Part shown: in pieces, positions 1-5,459 of the stretch
How positions within the stretch are numbered: position 1 is the first letter of the stretch
Layout: every line of letters starts with the position of its first letter
Source: Streptosporangiaceae bacterium
Lineage (GTDB): Bacteria > Actinomycetota > Actinomycetes > Streptosporangiales > Streptosporangiaceae
Length of the DNA stretch: 7,425 nucleotides
Assembly (NCBI GenBank): GCA_030039095.1
Contig: JASHQP010000446.1
Coordinates: forward strand, 1 to 7,425
Direction: 5' to 3'
The notes under the pieces: generated by a model
Told to the model about the DNA's origin: nothing
What the model saw: only the letters and a program-made list of their open reading frames with translations
Databases searched by the model: none
Made by a program: the position numbers and the translations under genes

Positions 1-316
1 TGCTGACCACCTGGGTTCCGCTGACTGGCCAGCCTGTGGCGTCGTCGAGGTAAATGCGGACGCACCAAAAGGCCGTCTGCGTCAAGCCGAAACTCGCCTG
101 CTGACCAGAATAAGTGAAGCTGGCCCATTAAAAACCGGCGTATCAGGCATTCAAGGCATCCTGTCGCGTGGCCCGGCGGGGCGCAGTAGTGTCGCCGGCC
201 CGTTGCTGCTGCTAGAGCGACAGCTACGGGCCGGCGACACTACGACACGTCAAGATCTGCGAGACACGCTCCAGCGCGCCCGATCACCAGCCGAGCCCCC
301 CACCGCGATGCCCGCG
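1..316. other. Left-edge region without a confident gene
   Basis: No recognisable gene was found here. The stretch is less GC-rich between about 50 and 150 than the rest of the window. The plus frame beginning at base 2 is open throughout, but its predicted protein resembles nothing known and it merges into the antisense of the metallopeptidase gene. Two minus-strand frames are open to the left edge: one starts with ATG at 126-128, the other has a TAA at 129-131 and no ATG or GTG after it. The second has the better third-position GC, so a gene fragment or pseudogene tail continuing beyond the window is possible. The only clear structure is the inverted repeat at 186-243. No tRNA-like cloverleaf was noticed. 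Confidence 0.5.
186..243. repeat. Perfect 18-bp inverted repeat (hairpin)
   Basis: The left arm GTAGTGTCGCCGGCCCGT (186-203) is the exact reverse complement of 226-243. After one T:T mismatch the stem continues for four more pairs (205-208 with 221-224), leaving a 12-nt loop. No T-tract follows on either strand, so it is not a classical intrinsic terminator. It lies 74 bp beyond the stop codon of the minus-strand metallopeptidase gene, where a U-less terminator or RNA-stabilising hairpin would sit. A protein-binding site or the end of a small mobile repeat remains possible. Confidence 0.7.
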
Positions 317-652
317 TCACCAGCCGAGCTCGCGCAGGCGCTCGTCCCCGATCCCGAAGTGGTGGGCCACCTCGTGGATGACGGTCCGGCGCACCTGCTC
401 GACCACCTCGTCCTCGCTATCGCAGATCGCGCAGATCGCGCGGCGGTAGATCGTGATCCGGTCCGGCAGCACCCCGGCGTACCCCGAGGCGGTGCGTTCG
501 GTCAGCGGGATCCCCTGGTAGAGCCCGAGCAGGCCGGGCGGCCCGGGGGCGTGTTCCACGGTGATCGCGACGTTGCTGACCAGGCGGCCGAGGTCGTCGG
601 GCAGCGTGTCCAGCGCCGCTCCAACCATTTCCTCGAACCGCTCGGGTTCCAC
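317..652 (-). CDS. Minimal zincin metallopeptidase-like protein (DUF1025 / Zincin_1 family)
   Basis: This 111-residue protein is a small soluble zinc-peptidase-like protein. The motif HEVAHHFGIGD (residues 93-103) fits the HExxHxxGxxD signature of the family: His93 and His97 as zinc ligands, Glu94 as catalytic base, and Asp103 as probable third ligand. The central LLGLYQGIPLTER (41-53) and VLPDRITIYR (61-70) segments are also typical, and the length matches this minimal family, which has no separate substrate-binding domain. There is no signal peptide or membrane segment. The GTG at 652 is the only usual start after an in-frame TGA; a GGAGGG lies 15 nt upstream, which is far for a ribosome site. 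The gene is divergent from the glycosylase gene. The physiological substrate of the family is not established to my knowledge. Confidence 0.9.
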   Translation of the reverse strand: MEPERFEEMVGAALDTLPDDLGRLVSNVAITVEHAPGPPGLLGLYQGIPLTERTASGYAGVLPDRITIYRRAICAICDSEDEVVEQVRRTVIHEVAHHFGIGDERLRELGW

Positions 653-723
653 CCGGATCAGTCGGCACCCTCCGAGGTGTCATCACTCACGTACCAGTTC
701 TACCGGGCGGGGCGGCGCCCGCC

Positions 724-737
724 TATCGTTGGCCCCG
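724..737 (+). promoter_or_regulatory. Candidate -10 box giving a leaderless glycosylase mRNA
   Basis: TATCGT at 724-729 fits the TANNNT pattern of actinobacterial -10 elements and ends 7 nt before the GTG at 737. Transcription would then begin at or next to the start codon. No Shine-Dalgarno sequence precedes the GTG, which agrees with a leaderless message. No convincing -35 box was found. This is inference from spacing only. Confidence 0.35.
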
Positions 738-1333
738 TGGCTGAGCATGCGGCGCAGACGGGTCCGCGCCGGCCGTCGGCCGCCGAAATCGCCGCAGCCG
801 CCGGCCTGACGATCCCCGACGTGATCGCGCCGGGCCTGCGCGTGCTGTTCTCCGGGATCAACCCGGGCCTGTACTCGGCGGCCACCGGGTACCACTTCGC
901 CCGGCCGGGGAACCGGTTCTGGCCCGCCCTCCACCTGTCCGGGTTCACGCCGCGCCAGCTGCGGCCCGACGAGCAGGAGCAGCTTCTCGGGCTGGGCCTC
1001 GGCATCACGAACGTGGTCTCCCGCGCCACCGCGCGCGCCGACGAGCTCACCGATGACGAACTTCGCGACGGCGGAAGAAAGCTGCTGGCCAAGGCCGAGA
1101 GTTTCGGCCCGGGGTGGCTGGCGATCGTCGGCATCACCGCGTACCGGACGGCGTTCGGGGAGGCACGCGCCACCATCGGGCCGCAGTCCCGGACCGCGGG
1201 CGCCACCCGGCTGTGGGTCTTGCCGAACCCGAGCGGCCTCAACGCCCATAAGACAGTGCAGCAGCTCGCGGCTGACTTCGCGGAGCTGAGGACGCAGGCG
1301 TTCAGGCCCCGCACATCGACAGCAGCTTGGTGA
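737..1333 (+). CDS. mug: G/U mismatch-specific DNA glycosylase (Mug/TDG family)
   Basis: The product removes uracil (and, in the family, thymine or ethenocytosine) mispaired with guanine, starting base-excision repair of deaminated cytosines, a relevant lesion in GC-rich genomes. The 198-residue protein carries the family 2 uracil-DNA glycosylase motif GINPG (40-44), with Asn42 matching the catalytic Asn of E. coli Mug, then HFARPGNRFW (53-62), the DGGRKL segment (111-116) and the second active-site motif NPSGLN (164-169). The frame is open far upstream, but that extension lies opposite the metallopeptidase gene; GTG 737 is chosen because homology begins soon after it and a -10-like box precedes it. 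It has about 30 more residues than E. coli Mug, partly an N-terminal Ala-rich extension. Its last 32 bp overlap the convergent DUF1697 gene. Confidence 0.92.
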   Translation: MAEHAAQTGPRRPSAAEIAAAAGLTIPDVIAPGLRVLFSGINPGLYSAATGYHFARPGNRFWPALHLSGFTPRQLRPDEQEQLLGLGLGITNVVSRATARADELTDDELRDGGRKLLAKAESFGPGWLAIVGITAYRTAFGEARATIGPQSRTAGATRLWVLPNPSGLNAHKTVQQLAADFAELRTQAFRPRTSTAAW

Positions 1334-1868
1334 CCGTGGCCCAGTTGCGCGCGGTGCCGGTCACCGTGTCGGTCTTCTTCTGGCCGAGCTTCACCAGCGC
1401 CGCGGCCAGGTCGCTGCGGCCGTAGCCGTCCGGTGTGTGCAGGAAGATCGTGCGCCCGACGAGCTGGGCGGTGTCGCGGCTGCCCTGCCTCTCGGAGATC
1501 TGCTGGGCGGCCGCCACACGCTCGGCCACATCGGGCCCGGGGTCGCCGCTGAGGAACACCGCGTGCACGGCCTTGTGGTTCGGCTCGTCGAAGTACGGGT
1601 TGTCGCGCGCCACCTGGGCCAGATCGTCGCGCGACAGCACCACGACCCGGGCCGGAACGCCCAGCTCCGCCGCGATCGCCTGCTCGAGCGCCGCCGCCAG
1701 CGCCGCCGTGTCGGACCGGTCGCTGGTGAACACCACGTTGCCGCTCTGGATGTAGGTCGCCACGTCGGCGTGGCCCAGCGAGGAAACGACCTCGCGGAGG
1801 TCAGCCATGGCGACCTTGTTGTGGCCGCCCAGGTTGATGCCCCGCAGCAGGGCCACATGGGTAGGCAT
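1302..1868 (-). CDS. DUF1697 family protein
   Basis: This 188-residue soluble protein of unknown function belongs to the DUF1697 family. The diagnostic segments are present in order: LLRGINLGG (7-15), YIQSGNVVF (39-47), an internal HAVFLSG strand (102-108), and the C-terminal FLHTPDGYGRS (142-152) followed by TARNWATVTKL (172-182). The length is usual for the family, so the gene looks intact. ATG 1868 is preceded by AGGA with 7 nt spacing, a reasonable ribosome site. No catalytic residues are established for this family to my knowledge. Its 3' end overlaps the convergent glycosylase gene by 32 bp, so the two messages would be complementary there. There is no evidence of functional linkage to its neighbours. 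Confidence 0.92.
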   Translation of the reverse strand: MPTHVALLRGINLGGHNKVAMADLREVVSSLGHADVATYIQSGNVVFTSDRSDTAALAAALEQAIAAELGVPARVVVLSRDDLAQVARDNPYFDEPNHKAVHAVFLSGDPGPDVAERVAAAQQISERQGSRDTAQLVGRTIFLHTPDGYGRSDLAAALVKLGQKKTDTVTGTARNWATVTKLLSMCGA

Positions 1869-1949
1869 CCCACCATCCTGCCGTGGCCCGGTGGCGTCCT
1901 GCCACAGGGGCCGGCCAATTTCGTGGCATTCGCTGCGGCACGTTTTATG

Positions 1950-1979
1950 ATTAGCGTGCTCCAGGTGCCACGATGTAAA
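1950..1979 (-). promoter_or_regulatory. Candidate promoter for the DUF1697 gene
   Basis: On the minus strand, TTTACA (1974-1979) and GCTAAT (1950-1955) are separated by 18 nt and lie in the AT-richest part of the intergenic region. Transcription would start near 1943 and give a leader of about 75 nt before ATG 1868. The match is moderate and rests on consensus and spacing alone. Confidence 0.3.
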
Positions 1980-1986
1980 GCTGTAT

Positions 1987-2016
1987 TTGACATCCGATCA
2001 CCGCCGTAAGTACCGT
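1987..2016 (+). promoter_or_regulatory. Candidate sigma-70-type promoter
   Basis: A perfect -35 box TTGACA (1987-1992) is followed after 18 nt by TACCGT (2011-2016), which fits TANNNT. The predicted start is near 2022-2025. It would serve the small ORF at 2054 and possibly, by read-through, the DUF2252 gene. It stands back-to-back with the candidate minus-strand promoter at 1950-1979, so this 70-bp stretch may be a divergent promoter region. It also argues against the GTG at 2015 as a start codon, because that codon lies inside the -10 box. Confidence 0.45.
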
Positions 2017-2053
2017 GACATCAGCCATGAGCCCAAAGAGATTCAGGGAATCC

Positions 2054-2239
2054 ATGTCGATACCGAGGTATGGCTGGCCCGGTTTCGCTGCACCAGCCGT
2101 CGCCGCGACGACCGTTCACTCCACGGCTCCGTGGTATTACGCCTTCGGCCCGGTGCTGGTCGTTGCCGTCGGATTCGCGTTCCGGCGCTTCCGCCGCGGG
2201 GGTGGCCCGCCGCCGGGGCAGGGCCCAGGAGGGTCTTGA
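2054..2239 (+). CDS. Possible small single-pass membrane protein
   Basis: This ORF encodes 61 residues and is not a family I recognise. A hydrophobic stretch from about Trp27 to Phe43 (WYYAFGPVLVVAVGFAF) is followed at once by the basic cluster RRFRR (44-48) and a Gly/Pro-rich tail, the pattern of a single transmembrane helix with the C-terminus in the cytoplasm. ATG 2054 is preferred because AGGGA lies 4 nt before it. ATG 2027 would give 70 residues but lacks a ribosome site and sits very close to the predicted transcription start. About three quarters of third positions are G or C, which fits coding but is lower than the neighbours. It lies between a good promoter and the DUF2252 gene. A chance open frame cannot be excluded. 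Confidence 0.5.
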   Translation: MSIPRYGWPGFAAPAVAATTVHSTAPWYYAFGPVLVVAVGFAFRRFRRGGGPPPGQGPGGS

Positions 2240-2263
2240 TCGTAAAATGCGGGGGTATATCTA
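2236..2263 (+). promoter_or_regulatory. Weak candidate promoter for the DUF2252 gene
   Basis: TTGATC (2236-2241) overlaps the stop of the small ORF and is followed after 16 nt by TATCTA (2258-2263), inside the only AT-rich patch before the DUF2252 gene. Transcription from here would give a leader of about 70 nt. The call rests on consensus and position only. Confidence 0.3.
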
Positions 2264-2276
2264 GGCGTTAGGGCGG

Positions 2277-2337
2277 CAGTGACCTGGGGGAACGTGCCGT
2301 CGGGGAACGCTGACGGTCACGATCGGGGGTCAGTGAC
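2277..2337. repeat. Short direct and inverted repeats in the DUF2252 leader
   Basis: GGGGAACG occurs at 2287-2294 and again at 2302-2309, a 15-bp period. The pair is flanked by GTGACC (2279-2284) and its reverse complement GGTCAC (2315-2320). CAGTGAC also occurs directly repeated at 2277-2283 and 2331-2337. The arrangement lies downstream of the candidate promoter and just before the ATG at 2341, so it could be an operator or a leader RNA structure. The repeats are short and chance is a real alternative in such GC-rich DNA. Confidence 0.4.
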
Positions 2338-2340
2338 GCG

Positions 2341-3759
2341 ATGAGCAAGATCTCTCCGGGGGTGCTCGCCCCACCGCACGAAGTCCTCTCGCCCGACGAG
2401 TGGCGGGCGAGAGGCCGCGCCCGGCGCTACCGGGTGCCGCGTGACGCCCACGCGAAGTGGGAGCCGCCCAAGAACCGGCCCGATCCGGTCGACATCCTCG
2501 AGGAGCAGGCCAGGACGCGGGTGCCCGACCTGGTCCCGATCCGCTACGGCCGGATGCTCACCTCGCCGTTCGCGTATTTCCGCGGCGCCGCGGCGCCGAT
2601 GGCATGGGACCTGGCCCACACACCGACCACGGACCTGCGCGTGCAGTGCTGTGGCGACGCGCATCTGCTGAACTTCGGCATGTTCGCCGCACCCGACCGG
2701 CGGATGGTCTTCGACGTCAACGACTTCGACGAGACGCTGCCCGCGTCGTTCGAGTGGGACGTCAAACGGCTGGCAGCCAGCCTCGCGGTCGTCGCCAGGG
2801 ACAACGGCTTCTCCGACCAGGACGCGGCGGCCGCGGCGCGCCGCTGCGCGAACAGCTACCGCGCCGAGATGGCGAAGTACGCGCGCATGCGGTTCCTCAA
2901 CGTCTGGTACTCGCGGATCGACGTCGACCAGGTGACCGGCCTGTACGACGCGATGCAGTCGAAGAAGGCGGTGCGCCGCCGCCGCAAGGACATCAGGAAG
3001 GCGCAGCAGCGCACGAGCCTGAAGGCGCTGATGAAGTTCTGTGACCAGGTCGGCGGGGAGTACCGGATCCGCCCCGACCACCCGCTGATCGTCCGCTTCC
3101 CGATCGAGCGCAACCCGGCCATGCTCGACGAGCTGCGCAGCGCGATCGCGCGGTACAAGGAGACGATCCCGGCCGACCGGCGGGAGGTGCTGCGCCGCTA
3201 CTACTTCGGCGACTTCGCCCGCAAGGTGGTCGGCGTCGGCTCGGTCGGCACCGAGGCCTTCGTCTTGCTGCTGCTCGGCGACCGCGAGGACGAGCCCCTG
3301 TTCCTGCAGCTCAAAGAGGCACAGGAGTCGGTGCTCGCGCCGTACGCCGGGCCCAGCGAGTACAAGCACCAGGGCGAGCGGGTGGCGCGCGGGCAGCGGA
3401 TGACCCAGGCCGCTACCGACGAGTTCCTCGGCTGGACCAAGGGCATCGCCACCGACGGCAAGAACGCCAAGGACTACTACGTCCGCCAGCTGCGGGACAT
3501 GAAGGGCTCGATGGACGTCCCGGGCATGGACCCCGAGCAGATCAACTACTACGGCCGGCTGTGCGGCTGGGCGCTGGCCCGCGGCCACGCCAGGACCGGC
3601 CGGGCCACGGTGATCTCCGGCTATCTCGGCGACAGCAAGGACTTCGACTGTGCGATCGCCGACTTCGCGCTCGCCTACGCCGACCAGAACGCCAAGGACT
3701 ACCAGTGCCTGATGGACGCCGTCGCGAACGGCCGCGTCCAGGCCGTGATGGGCCTGTGA
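2341..3759 (+). CDS. DUF2252 family protein (kinase-like motifs, function unknown)
   Basis: This full-length 472-residue soluble protein has the conserved blocks of DUF2252 in order: RMLTSPFAYFRGAA (71-84), CGDAHLLNFG (104-113), VFDVNDFDET (123-132), VVGVGSVGTEAF (296-307), FLQLKEA (321-327) and CGWALARGHARTG (408-420). GDAHLLNFG plus NDFDE resembles the catalytic loop and metal-binding acidic motif of aminoglycoside/choline-kinase-type phosphotransferases (Asp105, Asn111, Asp128 or Asp130). GVGSVGT and the LQLKEA lysine (Lys325) resemble a glycine-rich nucleotide loop and its following lysine strand, but come after the catalytic motifs. A kinase-like phosphotransfer activity is therefore inference. 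Residues 208-230 form a very basic stretch including RRRR. ATG 2341 is the only plausible start; GGGGG lies 11 nt upstream. The stop codon directly abuts that of the convergent gene. Confidence 0.9.
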   Translation: MSKISPGVLAPPHEVLSPDEWRARGRARRYRVPRDAHAKWEPPKNRPDPVDILEEQARTRVPDLVPIRYGRMLTSPFAYFRGAAAPMAWDLAHTPTTDLRVQCCGDAHLLNFGMFAAPDRRMVFDVNDFDETLPASFEWDVKRLAASLAVVARDNGFSDQDAAAAARRCANSYRAEMAKYARMRFLNVWYSRIDVDQVTGLYDAMQSKKAVRRRRKDIRKAQQRTSLKALMKFCDQVGGEYRIRPDHPLIVRFPIERNPAMLDELRSAIARYKETIPADRREVLRRYYFGDFARKVVGVGSVGTEAFVLLLLGDREDEPLFLQLKEAQESVLAPYAGPSEYKHQGERVARGQRMTQAATDEFLGWTKGIATDGKNAKDYYVRQLRDMKGSMDVPGMDPEQINYYGRLCGWALARGHARTGRATVISGYLGDSKDFDCAIADFALAYADQNAKDYQCLMDAVANGRVQAVMGL

Positions 3760-4605
3760 CTAGCCGCGCTGCGCGTGCTCGACGACGTGCCGGATTGCCA
3801 GGTCCTGGGCCCGCAGGTGAGCCTGGAGGCGCTCGCAGGCGTGCAGCACGGCCTCCGCGTTCAGGTAGGTCTGCGCGGCGCGCTTGTCCGCTGAGCGCCC
3901 GATCACCTGCTGCCCGACCATGATCACGAACATCAGCAGCAGCTGCAGCTGGCTGGACAGGAACAGCAGGAACGGGTACGGGTACGGGTCGAACCGCAGC
4001 AGCTGCCCGGCCACGATCCAGCCCGCCTGGAGGATCAGCGCGACGTAGAACGCGGTCATCGTGGCCACCTTGCTGGTGAGCCAGGCAGCCAGCCTTCCGT
4101 TGACACCGACGTAGGAGTCGGCCGCTCTCGGCGGCGCCTCGGCCCGCTCCGTGGCCTTGGCCATCAGCTCCTGGTGCTCGGCGCCCAGGTCGGCGTCGCC
4201 GGCCAGCAGGCCGTCCTGCGCCATCAGGTGGTTCTGGATCTGCTCGCAGTCGACCAGGATCGCCTCGGCGTCCTCGTAGGTGTCCATGGAACGCCGGTCG
4301 GCGGCCCGGCCGAGCACCTGCTGCCCGAGCAGGATGATGAAGATCAGCAGCAGCTGCGCCACGTTGCCGAGGAACAGCAGGAACGGGTACGGGTACGGGT
4401 CGAAGCCCAGCACGCCCCTCGACCCCAGCACCATCCAGATCACGGTGACGGCCGTGGCGATGTATACCGTCCACATCGACCCGATCCGGGCCGTGATCCA
4501 CGCCGCCAGCCGCTCGTTGAATCCGCTCGCCTCGTCGGCGTGGCCCGGATCCTGGCTTCGCCTGGCGTGCGCCCGCGGATGACGGACCTCGGTGTACAGG
4601 CTCAT
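3760..4605 (-). CDS. Membrane protein with two tandem DUF1003-like repeats
   Basis: The 281-residue protein consists of two homologous units, about residues 29-134 and 168-271, joined by a charged linker. Each has an amphipathic R-L-A-A-W start, a transmembrane helix (about 45-62 and 185-203), the identical block FDPYPYPFLLFL (68-79 and 205-216) leading into a second helix (to about 94 and 231), then GQQV-GR-AD-R, TY--AEA and a helical tail ending in AQD. Four membrane helices with cytoplasmic tails are expected. The pattern (FDPYPF, then Q and a charged segment) resembles DUF1003 proteins, normally single-unit; function unknown. ATG 4605 lies 10 nt after the hydrolase stop codon, suggesting co-transcription and perhaps translational coupling, as no clear ribosome site is visible. 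Longer in-frame starts up to 4695 would overlap the hydrolase gene and add non-conserved sequence. Confidence 0.8.
   Translation of the reverse strand: MSLYTEVRHPRAHARRSQDPGHADEASGFNERLAAWITARIGSMWTVYIATAVTVIWMVLGSRGVLGFDPYPYPFLLFLGNVAQLLLIFIILLGQQVLGRAADRRSMDTYEDAEAILVDCEQIQNHLMAQDGLLAGDADLGAEHQELMAKATERAEAPPRAADSYVGVNGRLAAWLTSKVATMTAFYVALILQAGWIVAGQLLRFDPYPYPFLLFLSSQLQLLLMFVIMVGQQVIGRSADKRAAQTYLNAEAVLHACERLQAHLRAQDLAIRHVVEHAQRG
3959..3993. repeat. 35-bp exact direct repeat, copy 1
   Basis: This stretch is identical to 4370-4404 and lies 411 bp (137 codons) from it. It encodes the FDPYPYPFLLFL block of the second protein repeat. A further 15-bp identity with the same offset (3932-3946 and 4343-4357) shows that the DNA repeat follows the protein duplication. 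Conservation of the codons themselves suggests a fairly recent duplication, gene conversion or strong local constraint. Confidence 0.9.
4370..4404. repeat. 35-bp exact direct repeat, copy 2
   Basis: Identical to 3959-3993. It encodes the FDPYPYPFLLFL block of the first (N-terminal) unit of the duplicated membrane protein. Recombination between the two copies would delete exactly 137 codons in frame and leave a single-unit protein. Confidence 0.9.
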
Positions 4606-4615
4606 GCCCAGCCCG

Positions 4616-5449
4616 TTACCCGGGGCTGAGCTGCGCGTAACCCGTCTCGATCGCCGGCGCCAGCTGATCCTCGGGCAGCGGCCACCTGCCGCCACCTGCC
4701 GCAGCCGCCTTACCGGCCGGAACGCCGTCGCCGTAGAGCTCCCGGATCAGCTCAGCCACCGTGGCGAGCTGCTGCTGCTGCGCGCGGGCGAATTCGGCGC
4801 CGACCGGCGCGCCGTGCCCGGGGACCAGCACGTCGCCGTCGCCGACCAGGGCCAGCAGGCGGGACACGGTATCCGGCCAGTCCATCGGGAAGCTCCCGGC
4901 CCCGTAGCACGGCGGGCCGGACTCCTCGATCACGTCGCCGACCAGCCACGCGGCGGCGTCGGGGATGTGCAGCAGGAGGTCGTTGTCGGTGTGACCGCGG
5001 CCCAGGTGGAACATGTCGACGGCCCGGTCCCCGAGGTCCAGGGTGCGGGAGTCCCCGACCAGCTCGGTCGGCGGGGTGATGATCACCTCGCGCCACTCGT
5101 CGGCCGGCTCCTCGCCGCTGGCGATCGCCTCGGCGAGCCCGGGCCGCTCGAACCTGTCCAGGAAGGCCGGAACTCCGGCGTGCCCGTAGATCGGCACGTT
5201 CAGGTCCGAGCCGGGGCCGAACCGCTGGTTGCCGAAGCAGTGGTCGAAGTGCCCGTGGGTGTTGATCACCCAGCGAACCGGCGCGCTGCCCAGCTCGCGC
5301 ACGTCAGCACGGATCTCGTCGGCCTGCCGCGGCGAGGATCTGGTGTCGACGACGGCGAGCCCGCCCGACCCGCGGATCACGCAGACGCTCACGTCCAGCG
5401 GGTTGTACCGGCGCTGGAAGACCCCGGCCGCTACCTCGTTCCAGCCCAC
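4616..5449 (-). CDS. Metallo-beta-lactamase-fold hydrolase
   Basis: This 277-residue cytoplasmic hydrolase has a complete binuclear metal site: THGHFDH (64-70, ligands His65, His67, Asp69, His70), His153 in GRGHTDND, bridging Asp172 in GDVIEESG, and His212 in VPGHG. The N-terminal LAVVDTRSSP strand (31-40) is the usual first sheet of the fold. The family includes glyoxalase II, lactonases and other ester or thioester hydrolases; the substrate cannot be told here, and nothing marks it as a secreted true beta-lactamase because no signal peptide is present. GTG 5449 lies 10 nt after the TetR stop codon and no good ribosome site is seen, so coupling is likely. The last third has an Ala/Gly-rich insertion (246-254) where the DNA carries a 10-bp tandem duplication (4681-4700). 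Confidence 0.9.
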   Translation of the reverse strand: MGWNEVAAGVFQRRYNPLDVSVCVIRGSGGLAVVDTRSSPRQADEIRADVRELGSAPVRWVINTHGHFDHCFGNQRFGPGSDLNVPIYGHAGVPAFLDRFERPGLAEAIASGEEPADEWREVIITPPTELVGDSRTLDLGDRAVDMFHLGRGHTDNDLLLHIPDAAAWLVGDVIEESGPPCYGAGSFPMDWPDTVSRLLALVGDGDVLVPGHGAPVGAEFARAQQQQLATVAELIRELYGDGVPAGKAAAAGGGRWPLPEDQLAPAIETGYAQLSPG

Positions 5450-5459
5450 GGACAGGAAT

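Noticed and set aside
1..107. 9-bp direct repeat TGCTGACCA at 1-9 and 99-107
   Set aside because: Only two short copies with no third occurrence or associated element; chance is sufficient.
203..736. N-terminal extension of the glycosylase frame to a TTG at 203
   Set aside because: It runs antisense to the well-supported metallopeptidase gene, has no homology, and Mug-like sequence begins only after 737.
1924..1970. Short inverted repeats (GCACG/CGTGC and TGGCA/TGCCA) around the AT-rich patch
   Set aside because: Five-base arms are within chance for this composition and do not centre on either candidate promoter.
1437..2009. 190-residue plus-strand open frame
   Set aside because: Antisense of the DUF1697 gene for most of its length, with Arg/His/Val-rich composition typical of a shadow.
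1987..2271. 94-residue plus-strand frame starting at the TTGACA
   Set aside because: Its start lies in the -35 box, its translation is Arg-rich without structure, and the frame with the membrane helix explains the region better.
2317..3588. 423-residue open frame on the minus strand
   Set aside because: It lies opposite the DUF2252 gene, which has the family motifs; the minus-strand translation is rich in Arg, Val, Leu and Ala and shows no motif. It is a GC-rich shadow.
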